The notes below the pieces were generated by a model. The model was not told the DNA's origin. It saw nothing but the letters and a program-made list of their open reading frames with translations, and ran no database searches. The position numbers and the translations under genes were made by a program. From an uncultured Lachnospiraceae bacterium (GTDB taxonomy: Bacteria > Bacillota > Clostridia > Lachnospirales > Lachnospiraceae): a stretch of 64,000 bases of DNA. Shown one piece after another: positions 35,463-46,913 of the stretch. Numbering within the stretch: position 1 is the first letter of the stretch; each line of letters opens with the position of its first letter. Location: assembly GCA_910580195.1 (NCBI GenBank), contig CAJTWA010000012.1, forward strand, positions 23,329 to 87,328. The letters are read 5' to 3'.

Positions 35463-36357
35463 CTGCACTTCCCCCTTTCCTGCCTGCGGAGGCAAAATAC
35501 CTGCCTTTTAAATGGGGGATTGCCAAAAACAGGGCGACAATCAGTGCGGAAAACAGCTTCAGGTCGTTGGTGGAAAGCCCTAGCTGCAGCACAATGGCAA
35601 TGACAATAAAGTAAATGATTGCCCCAATCACGGCTGCCAACATCCGCAGTGCAAAATTATGGAAAATTTTCCCAAATACCACTTCCCCAATAATGACTGC
35701 CGCAAGGCCGATTACAATGGCGCCGCGACCCATGTTGACATCCGCGCTGCCTTGGTACTGGGCATAGAGCGCACCGGAAACCCCTACCAGCCCATTGGAA
35801 ATCACAAGCCCCAGCACTTTCTGGCTGCTGGTGTTGATGCCCTGCGCACGGGCCATGTTCTGGTTGCAGCCTGTGGCGCGGACTGCTGCGCCAAGCTCTG
35901 TCCCAAAAAACCAATACAGCACAAAGGTGATGACAAGGCAGCAGATCCCTGCCGTAATGCAAGCCTCCTGAATATACCGGAGGCTTACAATCAGTCCATA
36001 CTGATCCACGCTGACTGCTTGGTTGGATTTCCCTAAAATCCGCATGTTTACGGAATACAGCCCAAGCTGGGTCAGAATCCCAGATAAGATTGGCGGGATG
36101 CCAAATACCGTGTGGAACAGGCCTGTCGCCAGTCCCGCCAGCATCCCTGCGCCAAATGCCATCACCATAGCCAAATAAGGGTTCATGCCGCCTATGATGC
36201 ACATAACCGCTACTGCCCCGCCAGTGGCAAGGCTCCCGTCCACGGTCAGGTCTGCATAATCCAGCACTTTATATGTAATGTATACGCCGATTGCCAAAAT
36301 CCCCCAAATTAAGCCCTGGGCTGCAGAGCCGGGGAGGGCATTAATCAGTGATGCCAT
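35455..36357 (-). CDS. ABC transporter permease (branched-chain-type fold)
   Basis: This 300-residue protein has about nine membrane helices. It opens with QGLIWGILAIGVYITYKVLDYADLTVDGS and contains ATGCNQNMARAQGINT, the cytoplasmic coupling motif of permeases related to the branched-chain amino acid and nucleoside importers. It forms the membrane channel of the three-gene importer, with the binding-protein gene ending 3 bp before its ATG and the ATPase gene overlapping its end. Related systems have been linked to tryptophan or tyrosine uptake; the substrate here is unproven. Confidence 0.9.
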   Translation of the reverse strand: MASLINALPGSAAQGLIWGILAIGVYITYKVLDYADLTVDGSLATGGAVAVMCIIGGMNPYLAMVMAFGAGMLAGLATGLFHTVFGIPPILSGILTQLGLYSVNMRILGKSNQAVSVDQYGLIVSLRYIQEACITAGICCLVITFVLYWFFGTELGAAVRATGCNQNMARAQGINTSSQKVLGLVISNGLVGVSGALYAQYQGSADVNMGRGAIVIGLAAVIIGEVVFGKIFHNFALRMLAAVIGAIIYFIVIAIVLQLGLSTNDLKLFSALIVALFLAIPHLKGRYFASAGRKGGSAGA

Positions 36358-36360
36358 GGT

Positions 36361-37476
36361 TTACTCCTCTTTTCCGATTGCTTCCATTTCAGCAGGCATT
36401 TCCATCTTTAAAGCCTCTGCCACTTCTGCATTGTATTTTTTTGTCACTTCATCTGCGTATTGGATAGGCATTTCCCCGGGGTTCTTGCCTTCGGTCAGGA
36501 TTTCATATGCCATAATCCCGGCATTGTACCCAATGTTATAGTAAGAAATGCTTAAGGTTGCAAGGCCGCCGCCTGCGCACATATTTTCCTCGCCGCAGAT
36601 GATTGGGATCCCTGCAGGGCCGGTTACATTTTTCACGCCTTCCATATTGTTTGCAATGGTATTGTCTGTGGGGATGTAGAGCACGTCGCTGGCTGCCACT
36701 GCATTTGTCACTACCTGCTGGATGTCGTTGGAGTCGGATACCGTGAACCTTTCATAGCTAAGGCCTTTCTTTTCCAATGCCTCTTCTGCCTTTTCTGCTT
36801 GGAATACGGAATTAGCTTCTGCGGAACAGTACACAATGCCTACCTTTTTTGCATCCGGCACGAGCTCGGTAAGCAGGTCAATCTGCTGGTCGATGGGCGC
36901 CAAATCGGAAGTACCTGTCACGTTCCTGCCGGGCTTGTCGTTGCTGTCAACTACGCCTGCTTCTACAAAATCCGTTACGGAAGTCCCTACAATTGGGATG
37001 TCTGCGGTAGCTGCTGCACATGCCTGAAGGGCGGTAGTAGCATTTGCCATAATCAGGTCTACATTGCCGTTTACAAATTTCGTTGCAATGGTTGCGCAGT
37101 TCGCTTGTTCCCCTTGGGCATTCTGGTAGTCAAACTCTACATTGCCTTCCCCAAATTTTTCAATGAGGGCAGCTTTGAAGCCTTCGGTTGCAGCATCTAA
37201 TGCCTGATGCTCTAACTGCTGGCAGATACCGATTTTGTAGATTTTGCCATCTGTGTTCCCGGCGCCTTCTGCATTTCCGCCCTCTGCCCCTGCAGCTCCA
37301 TCTTCCTTGGTATCGCCGGCGTCTGGCTGCTCTGTGCCGCTATCTTCTTTGGTGTCCCCAGTGTCCTTGCTTTCTTCGGACTGTTTTGCGGAGTCGCCGC
37401 CTACCGTGCCGCAGCCCCCTAAGACGGTGGCTGCCATTGCCATGGATAATACGAGTGCCAATATTTTTCTTTTCAT
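36361..37476 (-). CDS. ABC transporter substrate-binding lipoprotein (TrpX-type)
   Basis: The product (371 residues) has a lipoprotein signal peptide with the lipobox LGGCG (Cys at about 22), a Ser/Asp/Glu-rich linker of about 50 residues, and a periplasmic-binding-protein type 1 fold (IGICQQLEHQALDAATEGFK, NATTALQACAAAT, VGIVYCSAEANS, IPTDNTIANNM). It matches the ABC-transporter substrate-binding family PF04392, whose members include TrpX. GGGAGG lies before the ATG. A promoter and a palindrome lie in the 80 bp upstream, but no T-box leader is visible. Confidence 0.92.
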   Translation of the reverse strand: MKRKILALVLSMAMAATVLGGCGTVGGDSAKQSEESKDTGDTKEDSGTEQPDAGDTKEDGAAGAEGGNAEGAGNTDGKIYKIGICQQLEHQALDAATEGFKAALIEKFGEGNVEFDYQNAQGEQANCATIATKFVNGNVDLIMANATTALQACAAATADIPIVGTSVTDFVEAGVVDSNDKPGRNVTGTSDLAPIDQQIDLLTELVPDAKKVGIVYCSAEANSVFQAEKAEEALEKKGLSYERFTVSDSNDIQQVVTNAVAASDVLYIPTDNTIANNMEGVKNVTGPAGIPIICGEENMCAGGGLATLSISYYNIGYNAGIMAYEILTEGKNPGEMPIQYADEVTKKYNAEVAEALKMEMPAEMEAIGKEE

Positions 37477-37501
37477 GAGTCTTTCCTCCCTATTATACTT
37501 T

Positions 37502-37517
37502 AACGCGTAGACGCGTT
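37502..37517. promoter_or_regulatory. 16-bp palindromic operator candidate before the ABC operon
   Basis: AACGCGT and ACGCGTT are separated by 2 bp. The palindrome lies just after a -10-like TATATT and about 25 bp before the binding-protein start codon, on the minus strand; TTGCCT, which is part of the preceding terminator stem, would serve as -35 at 16-17 bp spacing. A repressor bound here would block the start of transcription. The ACGCGT core is conspicuous in an otherwise AT-rich leader. Confidence 0.5.
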
Positions 37518-37544
37518 GATACCCTATAATATAACATTGAATCA

Positions 37545-37577
37545 GAAAAAAGGCAAGAGCAGATTTGCCCTTGCCTT
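37545..37577 (-). terminator. Terminator after the 44-aa gene
   Basis: Minus-strand AAGGCAAG (37570-37577) pairs with CTTGCCTT (37550-37557) across a 12-nt loop, followed by a run of T residues (37545-37550 on the plus strand as A). It lies 10 bp after the stop of the small gene and separates it from the ABC operon. Confidence 0.75.
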
Positions 37578-37587
37578 GCTGGGAAAC

Positions 37588-37722
37588 TTATTCCTTTTCT
37601 TTTTCTGTGCTTTTCAGGATTGTCAGGCTGTCTATCTTCCTCAGCGCGTCTTCCTTATCTTTGCTTCCGTCAATAATCATACGGACCATTTCCATAATCG
37701 TCCGGAATTCTTCCCTTGTCAT
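37588..37722 (-). CDS. 44-residue small protein
   Basis: The reading frame encodes MTREEFRTIMEMVRMIIDGS followed by KDKEDALRKIDSLTILKST and a charged tail. It is predicted to be largely helical and amphipathic, with no membrane segment. GGGAGG lies about 10 bases before the ATG, and a strong terminator follows the stop directly, which together support a real gene. It lies between recD2 and the ABC operon on the same strand. I recognise no family. Confidence 0.55.
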   Translation of the reverse strand: MTREEFRTIMEMVRMIIDGSKDKEDALRKIDSLTILKSTEKEKE

Positions 37723-37792
37723 CTCTTACAGTCCCTCCCTTCTTTCTCCTCTCTTCTAAGTATATTTGAGAATTATTTTACCCAAAGCATAC

Positions 37793-37887
37793 CTAGTGTG
37801 CTGTATCATTCATATCTAGATAAAATCACGCCAGATATCTGTCCATCTGGAAGGCGGATTTTCAACAGCGTAGCAGTAGCCACGTTT
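37793..37887. repeat. Half copy of the CTAGTGTGCTG palindromic element
   Basis: From CTAGTGTGCTG onward the sequence matches the left arm and loop of the element at 4569: TAAAATCAC, CAGATATCTGT, GCGGATTTTC and GCGTAGCAGTAGC agree in order and spacing with scattered substitutions. The right arm is missing; the match ends where the 3' end of recD2 begins (stop at 37888). Confidence 0.75.
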
Positions 37888-40089
37888 TCAAATATTTAAT
37901 AGCCGTTCTTTCAGGCCAGTGTAGCGTTTCTGCTCACTGACATTTGCAATCATGCCTTGGAAGGTGGCGTCGTTCCCCACTAGGGTGACGCACTTCTTGG
38001 CGCGGGTCACTGCGGTGTAAAGGAGGTTCCGGTTCATCAGCATCCGGGGGCCTGTCAGCAGGGGGATTACCACGGCTGGGTACTCGCTGCCTTGGGACTT
38101 ATGGATGGTGATGGCATAGGCCAGCTCCAATTCGTCTAGCTGCTTAAAGGAATATTCCACAGTCCTGCCTTCGTCAAATTCTACCGCCATGGTTTCCTGA
38201 TAGGCGCTGATGGACTTGATAATCCCGGTATCGCCGTTAAAGATGCCCATGCCTTTGTCAATTGCCAGCCCATATTTGCTGCGTATCTCCCACTCTAGCT
38301 GGTAATTGTTCTTCACCTGCATAACCTTGTCCCCTTCACGGAACACAATATCCCCATGCTCCCGCTCTGCCTTCCCCTGCCCCGGCGGGTTTAAGTATTG
38401 CTGGAGAATCCCGTTGAGCCGCTCCACCCCTAAAAGCCCCTTGCGCATAGGCGTCAGCACTTGGATGTCGAAAGGCTCCGCGTCTACGAACTTGGGCAGC
38501 TTCTGCTGGATAAGCTGGATGACGATGCTGATAATTACATTGGCGTCAAACCGTTTCAGGAAAAAAAAGTCCATGCTCTTATTGTCTAAGGAAACGGGTT
38601 CCCCCCGGTTGATTTTATGGGCATTTACAATAATATCGCTCTGGGCGGCCTGACGGAAAATCTTATTCAGCCGCACCACATGGAACCGCCCGGATTCTAT
38701 CATGTCCTTGAGGACGCTGCCCGGCCCTACGCTGGGGAGCTGGTTCACGTCCCCCACCAAAATCAGCCGGGTGCCTGCTGCCACGGCTTTCAGCAAAGCA
38801 TACATTAAGGAAATGTCCACCATGGACATTTCATCTATAATAATTACGTCTGTTTCCAAGGGGTTCTGCTCATTCCGCTCAAACCCTGCGCTGCCCTCTA
38901 CGCCTCCGTTCAGTTCCAGCATCCGGTGGATGGTGCGGGCTTCAAACCCAGTCGTTTCGCTCATCCGCTTGGCTGCCCGGCCAGTCGGGGCTGCAAGGAA
39001 AATATCCATGCCTTCCAGTTCAAAGTAACGGATGATGGTATTGATGGTTGTGGTTTTCCCCGTCCCCGGCCCTCCGGTAATCACCATCAGGCCGTTTGTC
39101 ACAACCTCTTTTACGGCCTCCGCCTGAAGAGCGTCCAACACCATGCCCGTGTCCTGTTCAATCCTCTGGATACGTGCACGGATTTCCGGTTCCGGCACAT
39201 CGTAAGAAACATCCAGTTCCTTTAGCATGGACGCAGTATTTAATTCCATATAATAGTAAGGGGCGGCAAAAATAAAACGGCATCCCTCCCCTTCCTTTAT
39301 CATCACTTTCCCTGCGATGGCAAGGTCCATATAATGTTTTTCCACCGGCTCCGGGGGCACCCCCAAAAGCTCGCTTGCCCGCTGCGTCAGCACTCCTTCC
39401 GGCAGGCAGGTATGGCCTTCTAAGGACGCCTGCACTAAAGTATACAAAATTCCGCTGCGGATGCGGAAATCAGAATCGGTGTGGATTCCAATCCGGGATG
39501 CAATCTCATCCGCAATCCGAAAACCCACACCTTGAATATCGTCTGCCAGACGGTAGGGATTTTCCTTTAAAATCCCGTACAGTTCTTGGCCGTATGCCTT
39601 ATATATTTTTGCTGCCAGCGTCTGGGAAATGCCATACTGCTGGAGGAAAATCATTGCTTGGCGCAATTCCCGCTTTCCCTCTGCCTGCTCCCCAATCTCC
39701 ATTGCTTTCCGCTGGCTGATGCCCTTCACCTCTGCCAGCCGTTCCGGCTCCTCTTCAATAATGCGGATGGTATCTTCCCGGAATTTTTTGACAATCCGGG
39801 CTGCAAGGGCTGCGCCAATCCCCTTGATGGCCCCAGAGGCTAAGTACCGCTCCACAGATACCATGTCTTCCGGCGGCTTTACCTGAAAGGATGCGGCCTT
39901 AAACTGCCTGCCATAAGAAGGGTGGGTAGTATATTCCCCGGAAAGCTCCAAACATTCCCCTTCGCTGATCCCATGGAAAATCCCCACGCAAGTCATCTCA
40001 TCTTCCCCGCAGACAAGGTTCAAAACCGTATATCCGTTCTCCTCATTCTGGAACACAATATGTTCCACATATCCCGACAAAGTTTCCAC
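37888..40089 (-). CDS. recD2: RecD2-type ATP-dependent DNA helicase
   Basis: This 733-residue protein has an N-terminal OB-like domain (YTVLNLVCGEDE), helix-hairpin-helix motifs (IKGIGAALAARIV, VKGISQRKAMEIG, IQGVGFRIADEIA), and then the SF1B motor: Walker A GGPGTGKTT, Walker B IIIDEMSMVD, DVNQLPSVGPG, and motif VI ending YTAVTRAK. It unwinds DNA 5' to 3' and acts in repair in bacteria without RecBC partners. The GTG start follows GGAG by 7 bases and lies 4 bp after the stop of the rod-binding gene, so the helicase is co-transcribed with flagellar genes. Confidence 0.94.
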   Translation of the reverse strand: METLSGYVEHIVFQNEENGYTVLNLVCGEDEMTCVGIFHGISEGECLELSGEYTTHPSYGRQFKAASFQVKPPEDMVSVERYLASGAIKGIGAALAARIVKKFREDTIRIIEEEPERLAEVKGISQRKAMEIGEQAEGKRELRQAMIFLQQYGISQTLAAKIYKAYGQELYGILKENPYRLADDIQGVGFRIADEIASRIGIHTDSDFRIRSGILYTLVQASLEGHTCLPEGVLTQRASELLGVPPEPVEKHYMDLAIAGKVMIKEGEGCRFIFAAPYYYMELNTASMLKELDVSYDVPEPEIRARIQRIEQDTGMVLDALQAEAVKEVVTNGLMVITGGPGTGKTTTINTIIRYFELEGMDIFLAAPTGRAAKRMSETTGFEARTIHRMLELNGGVEGSAGFERNEQNPLETDVIIIDEMSMVDISLMYALLKAVAAGTRLILVGDVNQLPSVGPGSVLKDMIESGRFHVVRLNKIFRQAAQSDIIVNAHKINRGEPVSLDNKSMDFFFLKRFDANVIISIVIQLIQQKLPKFVDAEPFDIQVLTPMRKGLLGVERLNGILQQYLNPPGQGKAEREHGDIVFREGDKVMQVKNNYQLEWEIRSKYGLAIDKGMGIFNGDTGIIKSISAYQETMAVEFDEGRTVEYSFKQLDELELAYAITIHKSQGSEYPAVVIPLLTGPRMLMNRNLLYTAVTRAKKCVTLVGNDATFQGMIANVSEQKRYTGLKERLLNI

Positions 40090-40093
40090 ACTC

Positions 40094-40453
40094 TTACTCC
40101 AAACCGTAATTCCGCTTCATCTGCTCGTACAGTACTTGGGCAATCCCAAGGCCTCCGCTCTCGGACGCCTGCTCTGCGTAGCTTTGTGTCATCTGCTCTT
40201 TATAGTAGTCCTTGAGCTGCTTTGTGGATGCAGAAACATTTTCTTCCGATTCCGGAACCATTTTCTGCATGGCCTTAAACATCTGCTCAATAAAGTATGC
40301 TTCAAAATCCTTGCACACATCCATCAATTCTTCTTCGGTCGCTTGGGACAAATCGGAATTCAGCGTTTCCTCCAGCTTGCCGGCAGAATCCGTTGCTGTG
40401 TCTGTTTTATAGTTATTATAAAAAGAACCTGTTGTATTGATGCCAAGACTCAT
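40094..40453 (-). CDS. Rod-binding protein (FlgJ N-terminal type)
   Basis: This 119-residue protein carries the rod-binding domain seen at the N-terminus of FlgJ (CKDFEAYFIEQMFKAMQKMVP, YYKEQMTQSYAEQAS, GLGIAQVLYEQMK). The muramidase domain of proteobacterial FlgJ is absent, as is usual in Firmicutes. It probably caps or chaperones rod assembly. The ATG at 40453 (MSLGIN) has GAAGG upstream; longer frames start without a ribosome site. It lies between flhP and recD2 on the same strand. Confidence 0.85.
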   Translation of the reverse strand: MSLGINTTGSFYNNYKTDTATDSAGKLEETLNSDLSQATEEELMDVCKDFEAYFIEQMFKAMQKMVPESEENVSASTKQLKDYYKEQMTQSYAEQASESGGLGIAQVLYEQMKRNYGLE

Positions 40454-40620
40454 TATGTAACCTTCTTTCCCTGCCGGATCAACCGGATAAAGTTCCATTC
40501 CTTCATTTACATACGCAGCACGGCAGGCATCCCGGGCAGCGCCTTGCCCGTTCCCCTTCCATGCCATTTCTACGCAAAGGCCAAAACGTAACGCAAATTA
40601 CTTCTATCAGCCGCCTGCCG

Positions 40621-41436
40621 TTACCGCTTCAGTTGGTTCGCCTGCCCTAACATATCATCGGATGCTTGGATGGCCTTGGAGTTCATCTCGTAAGCCCTCT
40701 GCGCCACAATCAGGTTAACCATTTCGTCCGCCACTTGGACATTGGAGCCCTCTACATATTTCTGGCGGACTTCGCTCCGTATGATATTGGCTGTATTTGC
40801 TTCATTCAAAGGCTGGCCGGAGGCGTCTGTCACAGCTAAAAGGCTGTTGGACAATTTCTCAAGGCCAGCCGGGTTGCTGAACTGGAACAAGCCGATATCC
40901 GCCACATTCACAAATTCCCCGTTGCCGTCCACATACCCAAATGCGCCCTCGGTAGAAACCTGGACCTTGCTGCTGCTCACATTCCCCGGCATGGTAATCG
41001 GGTTGCCGTCGGAGCTTAGCACTGGATAGCCGTCTGCCGTTACCAGCGTAAGGTCGCCATTGTCCCCTACGCTCAGCTTAAAGTCGCCGTTCCGCGTATA
41101 ATAAGTGTTGCCGTCCGCACCCCTTACCGCGTAAAATCCGTCCCCGGCAATTGCCATAGCAGTAAAGCTTTCACTGGCAAGCAGCGGCCCTTGGGTAAAA
41201 TTCGAGGTAATAAATGCGACCCTTGTACCCAAGCCTACCTGTGCCGGGATTGGCTTCTGCTCCCCGTTGGCAGAGGTAGTCCTTGTCTGCAAATTTTGGT
41301 ATAACAATGTCTTGAATTCTGTCTTTTCGTTCTTGTACCCGGTGGTATTTACATTTGCCAAGTTGTGGGAAATGGTATCCACCGCTGTCTGCTGGGAAAT
41401 CATGCCGGATGCTGCCGACCACAACGATCTCATCAT
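40621..41436 (-). CDS. flhP: Flagellar basal-body rod/hook protein (FlhP/FlgG type)
   Basis: The product (271 residues) has the N-terminal flagellar rod signature (LWSAASGMISQQTAVDTISHNLANVNTTGYK), a central TRNGDFKLS segment and the C-terminal helix (VNLIVAQRAYEMNSKAIQASDDML) that polymerises in the axial structure. Position after an FlhO-type gene and MreB points to FlhP; FlgG is the alternative name. It is exported through the flagellar type III apparatus. Confidence 0.9.
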   Translation of the reverse strand: MMRSLWSAASGMISQQTAVDTISHNLANVNTTGYKNEKTEFKTLLYQNLQTRTTSANGEQKPIPAQVGLGTRVAFITSNFTQGPLLASESFTAMAIAGDGFYAVRGADGNTYYTRNGDFKLSVGDNGDLTLVTADGYPVLSSDGNPITMPGNVSSSKVQVSTEGAFGYVDGNGEFVNVADIGLFQFSNPAGLEKLSNSLLAVTDASGQPLNEANTANIIRSEVRQKYVEGSNVQVADEMVNLIVAQRAYEMNSKAIQASDDMLGQANQLKR

Positions 41437-41461
41437 AACGTTTCCTGCTCCTTCCTAGTTC

Positions 41462-42262
41462 CTATGCTTTGCCGATATTATTCACAGCCTTCTCTAAGGT
41501 TTCGTCGATGGACTGGATAATCTTCTGGTTGGTTTCATATGCCCGGGAGATGGTAATCATTTCCACCATCTCGGAAATGACGTTGACATTGGACATCTCT
41601 AAAGTCCCTTGGATGACTTGTGCATCAGAGGCCTGCACCTGCCCGCCCGCAACCACGTCATACAGGTTCTCCCCGTATTTCTGTAAAAAATTATAATCTT
41701 CAAAATCTACCACGCCAATCTGGCCCAGCAACACGCCGTTCTGGTACAGGTTGCCGCCCTCATCTACCTGCAGTTCCAAATTGGGGTCTACTTGTATGTA
41801 TCCGGCCTGCCCCGGGTTCCCCGCCTCGGCTGCCGCTTGGTTCAGTACGTAATCCCCGTCCTTTGTCATCAGGTAGCCATCCCGGTTGACGGTAAACGCA
41901 CCGTCCCTTGTGTATTTCACGGAGGCCTCCCCGGCCTTATTGGTAAAGGAAATGGCAAAAAAACCATCCCCATTAATAGCAAGGTCATAAGGCTTATCCG
42001 TTACCCGGAAATTCCCCTGCCCGAAATCAGTATAACATTCCCCAATCTTAACCCCAAGGCTGACATCCCCAAGCCCTTGGGGAAGGCCCATATGGGAAGT
42101 ATCTTTAATCTTAATTGCCAGCATCTCGTCGAAGGACTGGGAAGTGGAACCTTCCTTTTTGAATCCGTTCGTCGCAGAATTCGCCAAGTTATTGGTAAGC
42201 ACATCCAGCCTGTTCTGCTGGTTTATCATCCCTGTATACGCAGTGTATAATCCTTTTACCAT
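41462..42262 (-). CDS. flhO: Flagellar basal-body rod protein (FlhO/FlgF type)
   Basis: The product (266 residues) has the same family architecture: MVKGLYTAYTGMINQQNRLD with NNLANSATNGFKKEG, a central TRDGAFTVNRDGYL, and the C-terminal EMVEMITISRAYETNQKIIQ helix. It forms the proximal rod with FlhP. AGGAG precedes the ATG. A 25-bp gap separates it from flhP, and mreB lies 249 bp upstream; that gap shows nothing I can name. Confidence 0.9.
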   Translation of the reverse strand: MVKGLYTAYTGMINQQNRLDVLTNNLANSATNGFKKEGSTSQSFDEMLAIKIKDTSHMGLPQGLGDVSLGVKIGECYTDFGQGNFRVTDKPYDLAINGDGFFAISFTNKAGEASVKYTRDGAFTVNRDGYLMTKDGDYVLNQAAAEAGNPGQAGYIQVDPNLELQVDEGGNLYQNGVLLGQIGVVDFEDYNFLQKYGENLYDVVAGGQVQASDAQVIQGTLEMSNVNVISEMVEMITISRAYETNQKIIQSIDETLEKAVNNIGKA

Positions 42263-42511
42263 ATTTCCTGCTCCTTTTCATCCGAAACACCTATGCCCAG
42301 CCCCGCCGCTGCCATACAAAAGCAGATGCCTTCTTCTGGAAACACCGAACCTTGCTGCATGTGGGGCAGCATACGCCGGCCTTATTCATTATATATCGGC
42401 AAAATCCCCCAAAAGTGAATGGGAGGCATCACTGAAATTCTTTTTCCTGTCCTTGGCGCCCCACGCCCTAGCCCAGCTTACATGTTCCGGCCTAGCTCAC
42501 CGAAGTTCCAT

Positions 42512-43510
42512 TTAATCCTCAAGTTTCCCAGATTTCCCAGATAAAAACTCCACATACTTGCCGGTCCCGATGGCTACGCAGGTCATGGGTTCTTCCGCTG
42601 TCATGGTATTAATCCCTGTCCTGTCTTCAATCAGTTCCTCTAAGCCCCGGAGCAATGCGCCGCCGCCTGTTAAAATAATCCCCCGGTCTGCCACGTCTGC
42701 TGCCAGCTCCGGCGGGGTTTTTTCCAATACGCTGTGGACAGCCTCCACAATCTGGAGGGTAGCCTCCCGCAACGCCTCTTCTGTTTCCTCGGAAGATACG
42801 GACACCGTTTTCGGAAGGCCTGTGACAAGGTTCCGCCCCCGGACGTCCATCGTGTCGTTCTGTGCCAGCGGGAAACAGGTCCCAATCTTAATCTTAATAT
42901 CCTCGGCCGTCCGCTCGCCTATTAATAAGTTATGCTTCTTCCTCATATAACGTACGATGGCTTCGTCAAAATCATCCCCCGCAATCTTAATGGAGGTGCT
43001 CACCACCGTGCCCCCAAGGGAAATTACTGCGATATCCGCCGTCCCGCCGCCGATATCCACAATCATATTGCCGCAGGGCTTGGAAATATCCACCCCGGCC
43101 CCAATGGCCGCTGCAATGGGCTCCTCAATAATGGAAACCTCCCTGGCCCCTGCCTGATAGGTGGCGTCCTCCACGGCTTTTTTCTCTACTTCTGTTACGC
43201 CGCTGGGCACGCAGACGCTGATCCTGGGCTTACGGAAACTTTTCTTGCCCATCGCTTTCTGGATAAAATACTTCAGCATTTTCTCCGTTACGGTATAGTC
43301 AGAAATAACCCCTTGGCGCAAAGGCCTTACGGCTACAATGTTCCCCGGCGTCCTTCCTAACATCAGGCGGGCTTCTTCCCCAATGGCTTTAATTTTGTTG
43401 GTATCTCTGTCAAATGCAACTACAGAGGGTTCTTTCAATACAACGCCCTTTCCTTTTATATATACAAGGATACTTGCTGTTCCCAAGTCGATTCCAATAT
43501 CTGTTGACAT
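42512..43510 (-). CDS. MreB/Mbl family rod-shape actin homologue
   Basis: This 332-residue protein shows the actin-fold motifs phosphate 1 (IGIDLGTASILVY), connect 1 (IIEEPIAAAIGAG), phosphate 2 (MIVDIGGGTADIAVISLGG) and the adenosine motif (GIILTGGGALLRGLEE). It forms membrane-bound filaments that guide wall synthesis. The position directly before flhO-flhP is that of mbl in Bacillus subtilis, so Mbl is the likely ortholog. The ATG at 43510 is used; a GTG one codon earlier is possible. A near-consensus promoter lies 175 bp upstream. Confidence 0.94.
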   Translation of the reverse strand: MSTDIGIDLGTASILVYIKGKGVVLKEPSVVAFDRDTNKIKAIGEEARLMLGRTPGNIVAVRPLRQGVISDYTVTEKMLKYFIQKAMGKKSFRKPRISVCVPSGVTEVEKKAVEDATYQAGAREVSIIEEPIAAAIGAGVDISKPCGNMIVDIGGGTADIAVISLGGTVVSTSIKIAGDDFDEAIVRYMRKKHNLLIGERTAEDIKIKIGTCFPLAQNDTMDVRGRNLVTGLPKTVSVSSEETEEALREATLQIVEAVHSVLEKTPPELAADVADRGIILTGGGALLRGLEELIEDRTGINTMTAEEPMTCVAIGTGKYVEFLSGKSGKLED

Positions 43511-43684
43511 CACTTGTCCCCTTTCATTTCTCTATCTGTTCCTGCTGAATGGCCCAATGGCGGCTATTCTTCGTATTGCCCATCCCTGCACCCGAATGCA
43601 CAGTGCCGTACGCAGCCTGTACACAAATGGGCAGAGCCAAGAATCCATAAAGCATAATAACTCTATTTTTCCATATACATCTAC

Positions 43685-43712
43685 ATTATATACAATCGTG
43701 GCGAATTTTCAA
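43685..43712 (-). promoter_or_regulatory. Promoter of the mreB-flagellar rod-recD2 operon
   Basis: Minus-strand TTGAAA (43707-43712) and TATAAT (43685-43690) are 16 bp apart. The predicted leader of about 165 nt before the ATG at 43510 shows no clear attenuator. Confidence 0.6.
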
Positions 43713-43902
43713 AGCATTTTTTTATAAAATATCAAAAAACGTCTATTATTAACCTTTTCCATGGATTTCCTTATCAAAGTTTATGAAATTTTTATACTTT
43801 TTCTAAACTTTTCTTGATTTTTTCACATATCCTTCACAATCTATGGATATACTAGTACCTGTACTAGCTGACAAGCTAATATAATTTTTCATAACTCATG
43901 CT

Positions 43903-43973
43903 TCCCGGATTCTTAGAATCCGGGAGGTACTCCCCGAAATTTGGAGCTGCCCGGATGGGCAGCTTTTTCTTTT
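43903..43973. terminator. Double hairpin between mreB and uvrA, T run on the plus strand
   Basis: The first palindrome (43903-43925) has 11-bp arms, TCCCGGATTCT and its complement. The second stem (43945-43964, AGCTGCCC-GGAT-GGGCAGCT) is followed by TTTTTCTTTT on the plus strand, the arrangement of an intrinsic terminator for plus-strand transcription, yet no plus-strand gene is known here. On the minus strand the pair follows the uvrA stop and may end that transcript less efficiently. A third stem, CTAGTAC/GTACTAG, lies at about 43852-43868. Confidence 0.6.
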
Positions 43974-43978
43974 GCTTA

Positions 43979-46810
<2,832 letters not shown>

Positions 46811-46913
46811 GTTGTAAACTCCTTTTTCTATGCTTCTTCTGCTGCCTGTTCGGTCCGGTATTACTCCACCCAAATACCAAAGAAAAAGATTTCCCTAACA
46901 ATGCTTTGGGCAA

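Noticed and set aside
37477..37545. T-box riboswitch for the TrpXYZ-type operon
   Set aside because: The leader is too short, and no specifier loop or T-box sequence was found.
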